Counted from the first letter of the stretch, positions 42,561 through 54,053 are shown. The stretch is 64,000 nt of DNA from Pseudomonas tolaasii NCPPB 2192 (GCF_002813445.1 NZ_PHHD01000001.1:6386001-6450000); one strand, 5' to 3'. A program made the numbers and translations. Notes: generated from the sequence alone by a model not told the origin.

Positions 42561-43358
42561 TCAGGCGAAGACCACCACGGTTTGGCGGCTGATGGCGATC
42601 AGTTCGCCGGTCGGGCTCCAGAGCGCGGCGGCGGCGTGGCCGTAGCCGTTGCGGGCGTGTTCGATCTGGACGTAATACTGGCACCAGTCGAGGGTGGTCA
42701 GGTTTTGCAGGGGCTGGATGAATTCGATGGTCCAGGTCAGCGTGCTGCCCGGTGCCGGCTTTTTCAGGTGCGGCAGCAGGGCCGGTGGCCAGGCGTCGAC
42801 CAGTGCCAGAATGTGTGATTCGGTCAGCGGCTCTTCCTTCACGTCGCCGCGCAGGCGCACCCAGCCGCCCATATCACGGGATTTATTGCCGGTGAACGGC
42901 ATGCCGCCGACGCTCCAGCGCATCGCCACGTGCTTCATGAATTCAGGCGTGACGCCTTTGATGTAGGGCAGTTCCTGACATTCCTCCCAGTGTTTGAAGG
43001 AGGGCGGAGCTTCGCTGGCGACGTCGATTTCCGACTCGCGACTCGCACCGAAACTGGCCTGAACCAAGGTCGCCACTTCGCCGTTCTGCACCACACGGCC
43101 AAGCAGTTGACTGACGGCCTTGCCTTCGCGCAGTACTTCAACCTGATAACTGGCGGGTACCTCCGGCGCTACCGGCCCCACGAAAGTCACGGCGAGGGAG
43201 CGCAACGGGCGACCTTCCGGGACTTGCGCGCGCAACGCTTCATACTGCAAGGCGGCCACCAGACCGCCAAAGGTGGCGCGGCCCTGGGCCCATTCGGCGG
43301 GGATGGTGACGTCCAGCGGGTTACGACGGGCAGCGTCGAGCAGATCAAAAAAGCGCAT
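42561..43358 (-). CDS. Acyl-CoA thioesterase-like double hotdog protein
   Basis: A 265-aa protein with two hotdog folds in tandem: the first around GRATFGGLVAALQYEAL and LRSLAVTFVGPV, the second around DWCQYYVQIEHARNGYGHA and LIAISRQTVVVF. This is the TesB-like (thioesterase II) organisation, which hydrolyses acyl-CoAs in the cytoplasm. The catalytic Asp-Thr-Gln set is not clearly readable. Confidence 0.86.
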   Translation of the reverse strand: MRFFDLLDAARRNPLDVTIPAEWAQGRATFGGLVAALQYEALRAQVPEGRPLRSLAVTFVGPVAPEVPASYQVEVLREGKAVSQLLGRVVQNGEVATLVQASFGASRESEIDVASEAPPSFKHWEECQELPYIKGVTPEFMKHVAMRWSVGGMPFTGNKSRDMGGWVRLRGDVKEEPLTESHILALVDAWPPALLPHLKKPAPGSTLTWTIEFIQPLQNLTTLDWCQYYVQIEHARNGYGHAAAALWSPTGELIAISRQTVVVFA

Positions 43359-43448
43359 GGCGACCTCACATCAAGAAAGCAGATGCATCGATCTTAACCA
43401 GCAGGCCCACAAGGCACAGCGCCTATTCCGGCCAAAAGCCGGACCGAT

Positions 43449-44210
43449 TCAGAAACAATCCTTGCCGAGCTTGTCCAGCACCCGATCCGCCCGGGCTTCG
43501 GCTTTGACCATGGTGCGACGCCACGCGGCAACGCAAGGTTGCAGATCGGCTTGCAGCTCAGCCTGCGCCAGCCATTGCCAGCAATCATGCCAGTCACCCA
43601 GCGCGCCCTGGGCTTTCTTCAGGCGCGACATGGCGTTGGCGGGGAGTTTGTCCAGTTCTGGATAGGCCTCGGCGGCGTAACGCACACGCTTGATCAACAA
43701 GCGCAGGCGATGGCGATCATGGCCGGGATCTTTCAAGGCTTCATCGAGCTTCTGCCATTGCTTGCGCAGGCGCTTTTCGATGCGCGGGCGCAGGCCCTTG
43801 AGCAATTTTTGATGCTCAGAGGCGCGGATAAAGCGAGGAAAAGCATCAATGATCAACAACAGATGGGCCAGCTCCGGGCTTTGCGCCACCTGCCGATACG
43901 CCTCGGGTTGCAGGCGCAGACGCCGATCTGCCGCTTCGTAATACCCCTGCTGATGCAAGTACGCCGCCAGCACCTCACGGTCGCGCAGCGGCGTCGTCAA
44001 TTGGCCGACGATGCTGGCGGACAATTCAAGCTGTTCGACGCCCGGTAAGCCACGCAAGGGGCGCAATAAACTGCGCAGGCGCCGCACGGTGGTGCGCAGG
44101 TCGTGCAAGGCTTCATCGTCGGTGACGGCAGCTAGACGAGCCTGGCAGCTCAGTAACCCTACTTCCAGGCCAATGACCTGAGCGACTAACTGATCGACCA
44201 AAGCTGACAT
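43449..44210 (-). CDS. CHAD domain protein
   Basis: A 253-aa helical protein with the histidine- and arginine-bearing helices of the CHAD domain (VTDDEALHDLRTTVRRLRSL near residue 35, HDRHRLRLLIKRVRYAAE in the middle). CHAD domains bind inorganic polyphosphate through basic residues. There is no CYTH domain attached and no polyphosphate kinase gene nearby. It starts at ATG 44210 and lies 42 bp downstream of the small lipoprotein gene. Confidence 0.88.
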   Translation of the reverse strand: MSALVDQLVAQVIGLEVGLLSCQARLAAVTDDEALHDLRTTVRRLRSLLRPLRGLPGVEQLELSASIVGQLTTPLRDREVLAAYLHQQGYYEAADRRLRLQPEAYRQVAQSPELAHLLLIIDAFPRFIRASEHQKLLKGLRPRIEKRLRKQWQKLDEALKDPGHDRHRLRLLIKRVRYAAEAYPELDKLPANAMSRLKKAQGALGDWHDCWQWLAQAELQADLQPCVAAWRRTMVKAEARADRVLDKLGKDCF

Positions 44211-44252
44211 CCCTTCCTCCCCTGACGATGAACATTCCTGCGCAGCTAACGA

Positions 44253-44531
44253 TTAACGGCCGGCGCGCGACTCACGAATATAGAACCGCGCTTTCTCGGC
44301 TTTGTTGGAACAGCCTTCAAACGCTTCGAATTGTTGCTGGGTCTTGGCGCCGGTCAGCAAGGACAAGGCCTTGGAATAGCTCACGGTACCGGCGAAACCT
44401 TCGGCCTTGGCCAGGTCCAGTTCGTGCCAGGCTGCATCCAGTTGCGTGCCACAGCTGTCGCGGTACGCGGTTTTCCCGGCACAACCGGCCAGGGCCAACA
44501 CGATCACAGGCACACACATCCAGGCTTTCAT
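44253..44531 (-). CDS. Small predicted lipoprotein
   Basis: A 92-aa precursor with a signal peptide ending in the lipobox LAGC (Cys17). The mature part has two further cysteines (YRDSCGTQ and FEGCSNKAEKARFYI) that may form a disulfide. Family unknown, although the sequence reads like a conserved Pseudomonas lipoprotein. ATG 44531 follows GAGG. Confidence 0.83.
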   Translation of the reverse strand: MKAWMCVPVIVLALAGCAGKTAYRDSCGTQLDAAWHELDLAKAEGFAGTVSYSKALSLLTGAKTQQQFEAFEGCSNKAEKARFYIRESRAGR

Positions 44532-44747
44532 CGATGACACCTCAAAAAAAGAAAAACAGTCGTAGGGTGTAGACGTTGCCTACAAGGAAAAGTGCCTTGT
44601 CAGTCAGCCTCAAATCCAAAGCGCCTATCGCCAAAGCATACCCGAGCACCGTGTCTATCCTGAGAAAATATTGCCGGCGTTGCGAAGATTGAAGCGTGCC
44701 CCTCAAAAGGTGCATTGTGGGCACCTGCCTTGGAAGGGACATCGACC

Positions 44748-45785
44748 ATGAATAAACGTGTTGCCTTGGTACTGGGTTCAGGTGGGGCCAGGGGTTACGC
44801 CCATATCGGCGTGATCGAGGAAATCGAACGGCGCGGTTACGACATCGCCTGCATCGCCGGCTGCTCAATGGGCGCCGTGGTGGGTGGAATCTACGCCGCC
44901 GGCAAGCTGGACGACTACCGCAACTGGATCGAAAGCCTCGACTATCTGGATGTGTTGCGCCTGGTGGATGTGAGCTTTCGCCTCGGCGCCATTCGTGGCG
45001 AAAAGGTCTTCGGGCAAATCCGCAAGATCGTCGGCGAAATCAATATTGAAGAGCTGCGCATCCCCTACACCGCCGTTGCCACGGACCTTACCAACCAACA
45101 GGAAATCTGGTTTCAGGAAGGCTGCCTGCACCAGGCCATGCGCGCCTCCGCAGCGATTCCCAGCCTGTTTACGCCGGTGATGCAAGGCAACCGCATGCTG
45201 GTGGATGGCGGCCTGCTCAACCCGCTGCCCATCGTGCCGGTGGTGTCGAGCCACTGTGACCTGATCATCGCAGTCAACCTCAACGCCACCAACCAGAAGC
45301 ACTACCATTTGCCGGTGATACCGCGCCCGCCGGCGTTCAAAAGCCGCTTCAACAGCCTGGCGAAATCATTGGGCTCGCACCTGCCATTTCGGCGCAAACA
45401 GGCTGAGCAGTTGATGAAACTGGAGCAAGAGGCGTTGCAGGCCCAGGCCGCCGAGATCAACCCGTGGCTGGACTCGGCCGAGCCCGAGGCCCAGCAACCC
45501 GCCGCTGCGCCGGAAAAGGAAGGCGCACCCAAATCGGCGACCGGCTCGTTCATCATCGACAACGTCGGGCCCGCGTCGCTGCTGGATTTGATTAACCAGA
45601 GCTTCGAGGTGATGCAGACGTCGTTGGCGCAATACAAAATTGCCGGCTACCCGCCGGATGTGCTGATCAACGTGCCGAAACGGGTGTGCCGGTTTTTCGA
45701 GTTTTACAAGGCGCCGGAGCTGATCGCGTTGGGGCGGGAAATTGCCAGTGACACATTGGACCGGTATGAGAGTGAGCAACGCTGA
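44748..45785 (+). CDS. Patatin-like phospholipase (RssA type)
   Basis: A 345-aa protein. The patatin domain has the oxyanion loop GSGGARGYAHIG, nucleophile elbow GCSMG (Ser about 45) and the catalytic DGG (VDGGLLNP), so it is probably an active acyl hydrolase. A C-terminal extension holds an Ala/Pro/Glu-rich linker (about residues 240-275) and a helical tail. No signal peptide; cytoplasmic or membrane-associated. A REPIN follows. Confidence 0.92.
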   Translation: MNKRVALVLGSGGARGYAHIGVIEEIERRGYDIACIAGCSMGAVVGGIYAAGKLDDYRNWIESLDYLDVLRLVDVSFRLGAIRGEKVFGQIRKIVGEINIEELRIPYTAVATDLTNQQEIWFQEGCLHQAMRASAAIPSLFTPVMQGNRMLVDGGLLNPLPIVPVVSSHCDLIIAVNLNATNQKHYHLPVIPRPPAFKSRFNSLAKSLGSHLPFRRKQAEQLMKLEQEALQAQAAEINPWLDSAEPEAQQPAAAPEKEGAPKSATGSFIIDNVGPASLLDLINQSFEVMQTSLAQYKIAGYPPDVLINVPKRVCRFFEFYKAPELIALGREIASDTLDRYESEQR

Positions 45786-45808
45786 ATTCCGGGTGATGCG
45801 GATGGCCT

Positions 45809-45881
45809 CATCGCAGGCAAGCCAGCTCCCACCTTGAACTGTGAACGCAGTCAAAATGTGGGAGCTGGCTTGCCTGCGATG
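45809..45881. repeat. REPIN: inverted REP pair, GGGAGCTGGCTTGCCTGCGATG flavour
   Basis: Head-inward arms at 45809-45832 and 45858-45881 with the same CTGG...CCTGC variant in both. It lies between the convergent patatin and kdpE genes. Confidence 0.9.
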
Positions 45882-45905
45882 AGGCCGAATCAGGTGCCCA
45901 CACAC

Positions 45906-46595
45906 TCAGGCATTCAACAACCGATACCCCACTCCCGCCTCGGTCACGATAAACCGTGGCTGGGTCGGGTCATCCGCCAGTTTTTGGCGCAAGTGCCCCA
46001 CCACAATGCGCAAATAATGGCTGTCCTCGGTATGGGTCGGCCCCCAGATATCCTTCAGCAGTTGCTGTTGGGTAATCACCCGGCCGGGATGTCGCGCCAA
46101 TTGCGCCAGCACCGCGTACTCCTTGCGGGTGAGAGCCACTTCGGCGCCGTCCAGAAGGACCCGGCGATAAGCCAGGTCCACCGTCAAAGGACCGAAACGC
46201 AAGGCGGCTTCCTGAGCCTCCCCCGCTGGCGCCTGGCGCAGCAACGCGCGGACCCTCGCGAGAAATTCCTGGATACCAAACGGTTTGGTCACGTAGTCAT
46301 TGGCGCCGCCGTCCAGGGCTTCAACCTTCTGGCCTTCACTCGCGCGCACCGACAACACCAACACCGGCACCGTCGACCACTCGCGAAATTCGCGCAGCAC
46401 TTGCTGGCCGTCCATGTCGGGCAGGCCGAGGTCGAGCACCAGTAAATCCGGTTTGCTCAGCGCCGCTTGAGCCAGACCCTCGTTGCCGGTGCCGGCCTCG
46501 ATCACCTTGTAGCCCTGGGAGGCCAGGCTGATGCGCAAGAACTTGCGGATCTGCGGTTCGTCGTCAATGACCAAAATCGTCGCGGTCTGGCTCAT
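45906..46595 (-). CDS. kdpE: KdpE, response regulator of potassium uptake
   Basis: A 229-aa OmpR-type regulator. The receiver has the acidic pocket (VIDDEPQIR), the phospho-acceptor Asp in LLVLDLGLPDMDG, and the conserved lysine in PFGIQEF. The winged helix ends in RHPGRVITQQQLL and HYLRIVVGHLRQKL. Activated by KdpD, it turns on kdpFABC under potassium limitation. The start is ATG 46595, 37 bp after the kdpD stop. Confidence 0.96.
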   Translation of the reverse strand: MSQTATILVIDDEPQIRKFLRISLASQGYKVIEAGTGNEGLAQAALSKPDLLVLDLGLPDMDGQQVLREFREWSTVPVLVLSVRASEGQKVEALDGGANDYVTKPFGIQEFLARVRALLRQAPAGEAQEAALRFGPLTVDLAYRRVLLDGAEVALTRKEYAVLAQLARHPGRVITQQQLLKDIWGPTHTEDSHYLRIVVGHLRQKLADDPTQPRFIVTEAGVGYRLLNA

Positions 46596-46632
46596 GGTGT
46601 CCAATCAAAATCCGTGGAGAAAAGAGGGTAGC

Positions 46633-49284
46633 TCAAGGCTCGCGTTCCAGGCCAGGCTGAGTCGGCAAAGGCAGGAACAAAGTGATACAGGTGCCGCGCC
46701 CCTCGATTCCGTCGGCAACACTGATACGCCCACCGTGCGCACCGACCATGCCCTGACAAATCGCCAGCCCCAGCCCGGTGCCCTGCCCGCCTCGATCCCC
46801 ACGCGCGGCGGTGTAGAACATATCGAAAATCTTCGCGCGCTCGTCCTCGGGAATCCCCGGTCCTTCATCGGCCACGGCAAAAAACAACTGGTCATCGGCC
46901 ACACCGGCGCTCACCTCCAAACGGCCTTGGACGGGCGAGAAACGCGCGGCGTTTTCCAGCACATTGACCAGCGCCTGCTCAATCAACGCGGCGTGGACAT
47001 ACAGCAACGGCAGTTCGGTGGGCACGTCGGTCTGCACTTGCAACGGCGCCAGCACCGCACGCAAGCGACCCAGGGCGCTGCCGACAATATCGCCCGGCGA
47101 GACCCAGTCGCGCGCCAGTTTAAGGGCGCCGTGCCCCAGCCGTGTCATGTCCAGCAAGTTTTGGATATAACGGTCCAGGCGTTCGGCCTCATCGCGAGTG
47201 CCCTCAAGCAGCTCGCGGCGATCATCCAGGGGAATGGCTTCGCCGAGCGCCAACAAGCTGTCGATACTGCCGCGCATGGCCGTCAGCGGTGTGCGCAAAT
47301 CGTGGGACACCGAGGCGAGCAAAGCACTGCGCAGTTGCTCGGTTTCACCGTGCAGGCGTGCAGACTCCAGCTCCTGCGCCAGTTGCGCCCGCGCCAACGC
47401 TTGCGCCAGCGGCTGGCTCAAAGCGGTCAGCAAACGACGACGTTGACCGCTCAACTCCAGACCCGGTTTGGGACTGACGCCCAACAAGCCCAGCGGCCCC
47501 TCCTCACCCGACAGCGGCCACCACCACCAACGCCCGAACGGCAAGGTACCGGTGCCCATGCCCGCCGGTTGATCGTGCTGCCAGGCCCAGTCGGCGGCGG
47601 CGCGCTCGGCTTCAGTAAGGTTCAGCGCGGCGCCGGTTTCGACCTTCCAGCCACCCTGCCCGTCGCGATTGACCAGGCACAGGTCGAGGTCACTCCAGCC
47701 TTCAAGATGATGGGCGGCGGCGCTGATCACGGCTTGGCGGTCGGTGGCGGCGGTGAGTTTGCGCGACAGGTCGAGCAACTCGCTGGTTTCTTCCTGGGTG
47801 TCGCGCAACGCCTGCAACTGTCGACGTTGGCGGGCGGCGAGGTTGCCGGTCAAGGCCGCCATCAGCAGGAAGAACAACAGGGTCAACACGTCTTCTTCGC
47901 GCTGGATGGCAAATGAGAAATTGGGCGGGATAAACAGGAAGTCATAGGTCAGGAACGACAGCGCCGCACAGGCCAAGGACGGCCCGAGGCTGCTGCGCAC
48001 CGCCACCAGCAACACGGCTGCGAGAAAGACCAGCGAGATGTTCGGCAGCGGCAAAATGCTCGACACAGCCCAGGCCAGCGCCGCCGCGACCACGGTCGCC
48101 ACCACTGCCAGGCCATAATCGAACCACACCAGGCCGCGTAGATCCGGCAGGCGCGGCGGCGCGGGAATGTCGTCGCTGTCGAGCACGTTGATTTCAAGGC
48201 CCCGCGCATTGCGCAGCAACCGTGCGGCCAACCCGCCACCGAACAAGCGGCGCCGCCAGCGCATCCGCGACTGTCCCACCAACACCAGGCTGGCGCGGCG
48301 TTCGGCGGCGTGCTGGATCAGGGTCTTCGCCACCTCCCCCGCGCGCAGCAACACCACTTCACCGCCCAAACGCTCGGCCAGTTGCTGGGCGTTTTGCAGG
48401 CGCAGGCGCGACTGCTCGTCCCGCGCGCGGCCGTTGTCGATGTGCACCAGGCTCCACGGCAAATGCCGACGCTGGGCCACGCGGCTGGCGTGGCGTACCA
48501 GGCGCTCGGCCTGGGCGTCGCCATCGACGCCCACCAGCAGGCGCCCGCGCACCGCCGGTGCGGCCTGGCCAAGCTGGCGATAGCCTTGAGCCAAATCATC
48601 ATCGACGTGGGCCGCGGCGGTCTGCATCGCCAGTTCGCGCAGGGCCATCAGGTTGGTCTGGGTGAAAAACGCATCGATGGCCGCGCGGGCCTGTTCCGGC
48701 ACATACACCTTGCCGTCGCGCAGGCGCTCCAACAATTCCCGTGACGGCAGGTCGATGAGCAGCAGTTCGTCGGCTTCTTGCAACACCCAGTCCGGCAGGG
48801 TTTCACGCACCTGCACGCCGGTGATGCCACGCACTTGATCGTTAAGGCTTTCCAGGTGCTGGACGTTAACCGTGGTGAACACGTTGATACCGGCGGCGAG
48901 CAATTCCTGGATGTCTTGCCAGCGTTTTTCATGGCGGCTGCCGGGGGCATTGCTGTGGGCCAGTTCGTCGACCAGCACCAACTTGGGCTTGGCCGCGAGA
49001 AGGCCGTCGAGGTCCATTTCTTCGAGCATCACGCCGCGGTATTCGCTGCGCAGCAAAGGTTGCTGCGGCAGGCCGCCAAGCAAGGCTTCGGTTTCGGCGC
49101 GGCCATGGGTTTCGACTACCCCGGCAATCAGGCGCACACCCTGGCGCAACTGCGTGTGGGCGGCCTGGAGCATGGCGTAGGTCTTGCCCACGCCCGGCGC
49201 GGCACCGAGGAAGACTTTGAGCCGGCCACGGCCGTCCCGTGGCAGTTCGGCTAACAGGGCATCGGCGCGGCCGGAGTCGCTCAT
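46633..49284 (-). CDS. kdpD: KdpD, turgor/potassium sensor histidine kinase
   Basis: An 883-aa kinase. The N-terminal KdpD domain (about 20-230) has Walker A GAAPGVGKTYAM and DELAHSNAPGSRH. A Usp-like domain (about 250-365) and four membrane helices (about 400-500) follow, then a GAF-like segment. The kinase core has the H-box SVSHDLRTPL, N-box VNVLENAARFS and G-boxes DEGPGIP and GQGTGLGLAI. It senses low potassium and phosphorylates KdpE. A REPIN separates it from kdpC upstream. Confidence 0.97.
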   Translation of the reverse strand: MSDSGRADALLAELPRDGRGRLKVFLGAAPGVGKTYAMLQAAHTQLRQGVRLIAGVVETHGRAETEALLGGLPQQPLLRSEYRGVMLEEMDLDGLLAAKPKLVLVDELAHSNAPGSRHEKRWQDIQELLAAGINVFTTVNVQHLESLNDQVRGITGVQVRETLPDWVLQEADELLLIDLPSRELLERLRDGKVYVPEQARAAIDAFFTQTNLMALRELAMQTAAAHVDDDLAQGYRQLGQAAPAVRGRLLVGVDGDAQAERLVRHASRVAQRRHLPWSLVHIDNGRARDEQSRLRLQNAQQLAERLGGEVVLLRAGEVAKTLIQHAAERRASLVLVGQSRMRWRRRLFGGGLAARLLRNARGLEINVLDSDDIPAPPRLPDLRGLVWFDYGLAVVATVVAAALAWAVSSILPLPNISLVFLAAVLLVAVRSSLGPSLACAALSFLTYDFLFIPPNFSFAIQREEDVLTLLFFLLMAALTGNLAARQRRQLQALRDTQEETSELLDLSRKLTAATDRQAVISAAAHHLEGWSDLDLCLVNRDGQGGWKVETGAALNLTEAERAAADWAWQHDQPAGMGTGTLPFGRWWWWPLSGEEGPLGLLGVSPKPGLELSGQRRRLLTALSQPLAQALARAQLAQELESARLHGETEQLRSALLASVSHDLRTPLTAMRGSIDSLLALGEAIPLDDRRELLEGTRDEAERLDRYIQNLLDMTRLGHGALKLARDWVSPGDIVGSALGRLRAVLAPLQVQTDVPTELPLLYVHAALIEQALVNVLENAARFSPVQGRLEVSAGVADDQLFFAVADEGPGIPEDERAKIFDMFYTAARGDRGGQGTGLGLAICQGMVGAHGGRISVADGIEGRGTCITLFLPLPTQPGLEREP

Positions 49285-49329
49285 GCTTTGCGGTTCCTTC
49301 AGGTGTGTATTTCGAATCTCTCAGGCCGC

Positions 49330-49397
49330 CATCGCGGGCAAGCCCGGCTCCCACAGGGAAATGCATTCCAGCCGTGGGAGCGGGCTTGCCCGCGATG
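49330..49397. repeat. REPIN between kdpC and kdpD
   Basis: Head-inward REP arms at 49330-49354 and 49374-49397. They differ by one inserted base (AGCCGGG against AGCGGG). It lies inside the kdp gene series, where it could attenuate or stabilise part of the message. Confidence 0.88.
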
Positions 49398-49410
49398 ACG
49401 GCATCACTGC

Positions 49411-49956
49411 TTACAACTTTTCCAGCGCCATGTTCAGCGCCAGCACGTTTACCACCGGTGGGCCCACCAATGGGCTTTCGATGTGTTCATCCAGCAGGCG
49501 CTGGAGTGTAGACACCGGCACATTCCGCGCCGCCGCCACCCGCGCCAGTTGATAGGCAATCGCCTGTGGTGGCAAGTGTGGATCAAGACCGCTGCCGGAG
49601 GTAGTCAGCGAGGCCAAAGGCACCGGGCCTTGGCCAGGGACCAGCTGTTTGTTGGCATCGTCAAAGATGCGTGTGGCCAAGGCCGGGTTGCTGGGCCCCA
49701 GGTTGCTGGCGCTGCTGGAAACCGTCGCAAACGCACCGGCGGAGGGCCGTGGGTGGAACCAGCCATCACCGGTAAAGTCCTGGGCGATCAGGCTGGAGCC
49801 GCGTACCTTGCCGCTGGCATCGCGCACCAGGCTGCCATTGGCCTGGTCCGGGAAGGCGACTTGCGCCACGCTGGTCACCACCAGCGGGTAGGCCACGCCG
49901 GTGATCAGGGTCATCAGAACCAGCAGGCTCAGGGCCGGACGGATCATGTTAGTCAT
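49411..49956 (-). CDS. kdpC: KdpC, subunit of the K+-transporting ATPase
   Basis: A 181-aa single-helix subunit (ALSLLVLMTLITGVAYPLVVT at about 7-27) with the periplasmic KdpC domain (GWFHPRPSAG, NLGPSNPAL, SGSGLDPHLPPQA, LVGPPVVNVLALN). It helps the KdpB ATPase act with the KdpA channel-like subunit. ATG 49956 has GAGGA eight bases upstream; the extension to 50019 is antisense to a REP repeat. Confidence 0.97.
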   Translation of the reverse strand: MTNMIRPALSLLVLMTLITGVAYPLVVTSVAQVAFPDQANGSLVRDASGKVRGSSLIAQDFTGDGWFHPRPSAGAFATVSSSASNLGPSNPALATRIFDDANKQLVPGQGPVPLASLTTSGSGLDPHLPPQAIAYQLARVAAARNVPVSTLQRLLDEHIESPLVGPPVVNVLALNMALEKL

Positions 49957-49987
49957 CTTGAAATCCTCAATAAATCGAGTAACCACT

Positions 49988-50015
49988 GTGGCGAGGGAGC
50001 TTGCTCCCTCACCAC
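49988..50015. repeat. Single palindromic repeat between kdpB and kdpC
   Basis: GTGGCGAGGGAGC pairs with GCTCCCTCACCAC around TT, with one mismatch. Same family as 14106-14129. It lies 16 bp after the kdpB stop. Confidence 0.8.
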
Positions 50016-50031
50016 ACACAGTGCCGGTCAG

Positions 50032-52095
<2,064 letters not shown>

Positions 52096-52100
52096 ATCCC

Positions 52101-53795
52101 TCAGAAGCCCATGCTCAAGTGTTCAGCGATAGGGCCCAGTGCCAGCGTCGGCAGGAAGGTCAGGCCGCCCACCAGCAAAATGGTCACGGTCAACAGGGTC
52201 ACGAACAGCGGGCCGTGGGTTGGGAAGCTGTTTTGGCCGATCGGTGCGGTTTTCTTCATCGCCAGGCTGCCGGCCAGGGCCAGTACCGGGAGGATGTAGC
52301 CAAAGCGGCCGATCAACATGCCCAGGCCCAGCATCAGGTTGTGGAATGCGGTGTTGGCGCTGAAGCCCCCGAACGCCGAGCCGTTGTTGGCGCTGGCCGA
52401 GGTGTAGGCGTAGAGCAACTGGCTGAAACCGTGGGGGCCAGGGTTACTGATGGCACCCGCCGGGCCAGGCAGGCTGGCCGCGATGGCGCCGAGTACGAGC
52501 ACGCCAACCGGCATCACCAGCAAGGTCACCACCAGCAGTTGCACTTCCTTGGCCTGGAGTTTCTTGCCCAGGTATTCCGGGGTGCGGCCGATCATCAAGC
52601 CGGCGAGGAACACCGCGATCAGCACGTTGAGCAACATGCCGTACATGCCGGCGCCGACGCCGCCGAAGATCACTTCGCCGACCATCATGTTGACCAGCGC
52701 CACCATACCGCTGAGCGGGTTGAGGCTGTCTTGCATGCCGTTGACCGAACCGTTGGACGCCGCCGTGGTGGTCACCGACCACAACACGGTGCCGGTGGTG
52801 CCGAAGCGTGCCTCTTTGCCTTCCAGCGGTGCGGTTTGCTCCACCGCCGGGTTGTTCAGGGTCGGGTTGGGCTGGTATTCGGCCCACAGCGAGGTCGCGC
52901 CGCCGATCAGGAACAGCGCGAGCATGCAGCCCAGGATGGCGCGGCTCTGGCGCAGGTCTTTGACGTAGTGGCCGAAGGTGAACACCAGCGCCACCGGGAT
53001 CAGAATGATCGCCGCCAGCTCGAACAGGTTGGCCCATGCGGTCGGGTCTTCAAACGGGTGCGCCGAGTTGACGCCGAAGAAGCCGCCGCCGTTGGTACCC
53101 AGCTGCTTGATCGCAATCTGGCTCGCGGCCGGACCCAGCGGGATCACTTGATCCGCACCTTGCATCGTCACGGCATCCACGTAGTGAGCAAAAGTTTGCG
53201 GCACACCCTGCCACACCAGAAACAACGCCAGCACCAGGCACAACGGCAGCAGGCCGTAGAGGGTGGCGCGGGTCATGTCGACCCAGAAGTTACCCAGGGT
53301 CTTGGTGGATTTGCGACCGATCCCACGGCAAAGCGCGACCAGGACTGCAAGGCCGGTGGCGGCGCTGACGAAGTTCTGCACAGTCAGGCCGGCCATCTGG
53401 CTGAGGTAGCTCAGGGAGGCTTCACCGCTGTAGGACTGCCAGTTGGTGTTGGTCATGAAACTGACCGCGGTGTTGAAGGCCAACGTCCATTCCTGGCCGG
53501 GCAACTTCTGCGGGTTCAGTGGGAGATAGTCCTGGAACAGCAGGATCACAAACAGCAACACAAAGCCGGCCAGATTGAATGCCAACAAGGCCAGCGTGTA
53601 TTTCTGCCAGCTTTGTTCCTGATGCTCGTCGACGCCCGACAGGCGATAACACGCGCGCTCCACGGGGCCGAATACCGGCGTGAGCCAGGTGCGTCGCCCC
53701 TCCATCACGTTGTAATAAAAGCGCCCCAGGGCCGGGGCCGGAATCAGCACCACCGCGAAGAAGGCAATGATCAGCCAATAGTCATAACTGTGCAT
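52101..53795 (-). CDS. kdpA: KdpA, K+-binding channel-like subunit
   Basis: A 564-aa inner-membrane protein with ten predicted helices. The four selectivity-filter loops of the superfamily of K+ transporters can be placed, with clear segments MTNTNWQSYSG and QLGTNGGGFFGVNSAHPFE. It selects K+ and passes it to KdpB. It starts nine bases after the kdpF stop. Confidence 0.97.
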   Translation of the reverse strand: MHSYDYWLIIAFFAVVLIPAPALGRFYYNVMEGRRTWLTPVFGPVERACYRLSGVDEHQEQSWQKYTLALLAFNLAGFVLLFVILLFQDYLPLNPQKLPGQEWTLAFNTAVSFMTNTNWQSYSGEASLSYLSQMAGLTVQNFVSAATGLAVLVALCRGIGRKSTKTLGNFWVDMTRATLYGLLPLCLVLALFLVWQGVPQTFAHYVDAVTMQGADQVIPLGPAASQIAIKQLGTNGGGFFGVNSAHPFEDPTAWANLFELAAIILIPVALVFTFGHYVKDLRQSRAILGCMLALFLIGGATSLWAEYQPNPTLNNPAVEQTAPLEGKEARFGTTGTVLWSVTTTAASNGSVNGMQDSLNPLSGMVALVNMMVGEVIFGGVGAGMYGMLLNVLIAVFLAGLMIGRTPEYLGKKLQAKEVQLLVVTLLVMPVGVLVLGAIAASLPGPAGAISNPGPHGFSQLLYAYTSASANNGSAFGGFSANTAFHNLMLGLGMLIGRFGYILPVLALAGSLAMKKTAPIGQNSFPTHGPLFVTLLTVTILLVGGLTFLPTLALGPIAEHLSMGF

Positions 53796-53804
53796 GGCCA
53801 GCTC

Positions 53805-53894
53805 CTAGTTCCGATCCGCGCGTAACAGCGCAACCAGCAGATAAATGAACAGTGCCACGGCCAATAGCAGTGACACCCCGTCCAGAACGCTCAT
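53805..53894 (-). CDS. kdpF: KdpF, small stabilising subunit
   Basis: A 29-aa single-helix membrane peptide, MSVLDGVSLLLAVALFIYL then LVALLRADRN. Length, lone helix and position immediately ahead of kdpA match KdpF, which stabilises the complex. GGAG lies eight bases before ATG 53894. It is the first gene of the operon. Confidence 0.93.
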   Translation of the reverse strand: MSVLDGVSLLLAVALFIYLLVALLRADRN

Positions 53895-53950
53895 GGAAGT
53901 CTCTCCGTTTTGCGGCGATTGCCGCGTGTGGGGCAATTGTCGGCAGGAGT

Positions 53951-54004
53951 GGCGTAAAGGAACGAGAGCGAGGGTGCGGGCGGGGCGTAAAGACGGCGTA
54001 AAGA
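53951..54004 (-). promoter_or_regulatory. Candidate KdpE-binding repeats upstream of kdpF
   Basis: The 9-mer GGCGTAAAG (CTTTACGCC on the transcribed strand) occurs at 53951, 53984 and 53995. The last two are exactly 11 bp apart and the first is 33 bp from the second, so all three lie on the same face of the helix. OmpR-family regulators bind tandem direct repeats with about this period. The sites end 57 to 110 bp upstream of the kdpF start. The KdpE link is inferred. Confidence 0.55.
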
Positions 54005-54053
54005 GTGGGTTTATGCGGGGTTTACAGGGGGGGTGTGGCGGGCTGGAGGGCCT

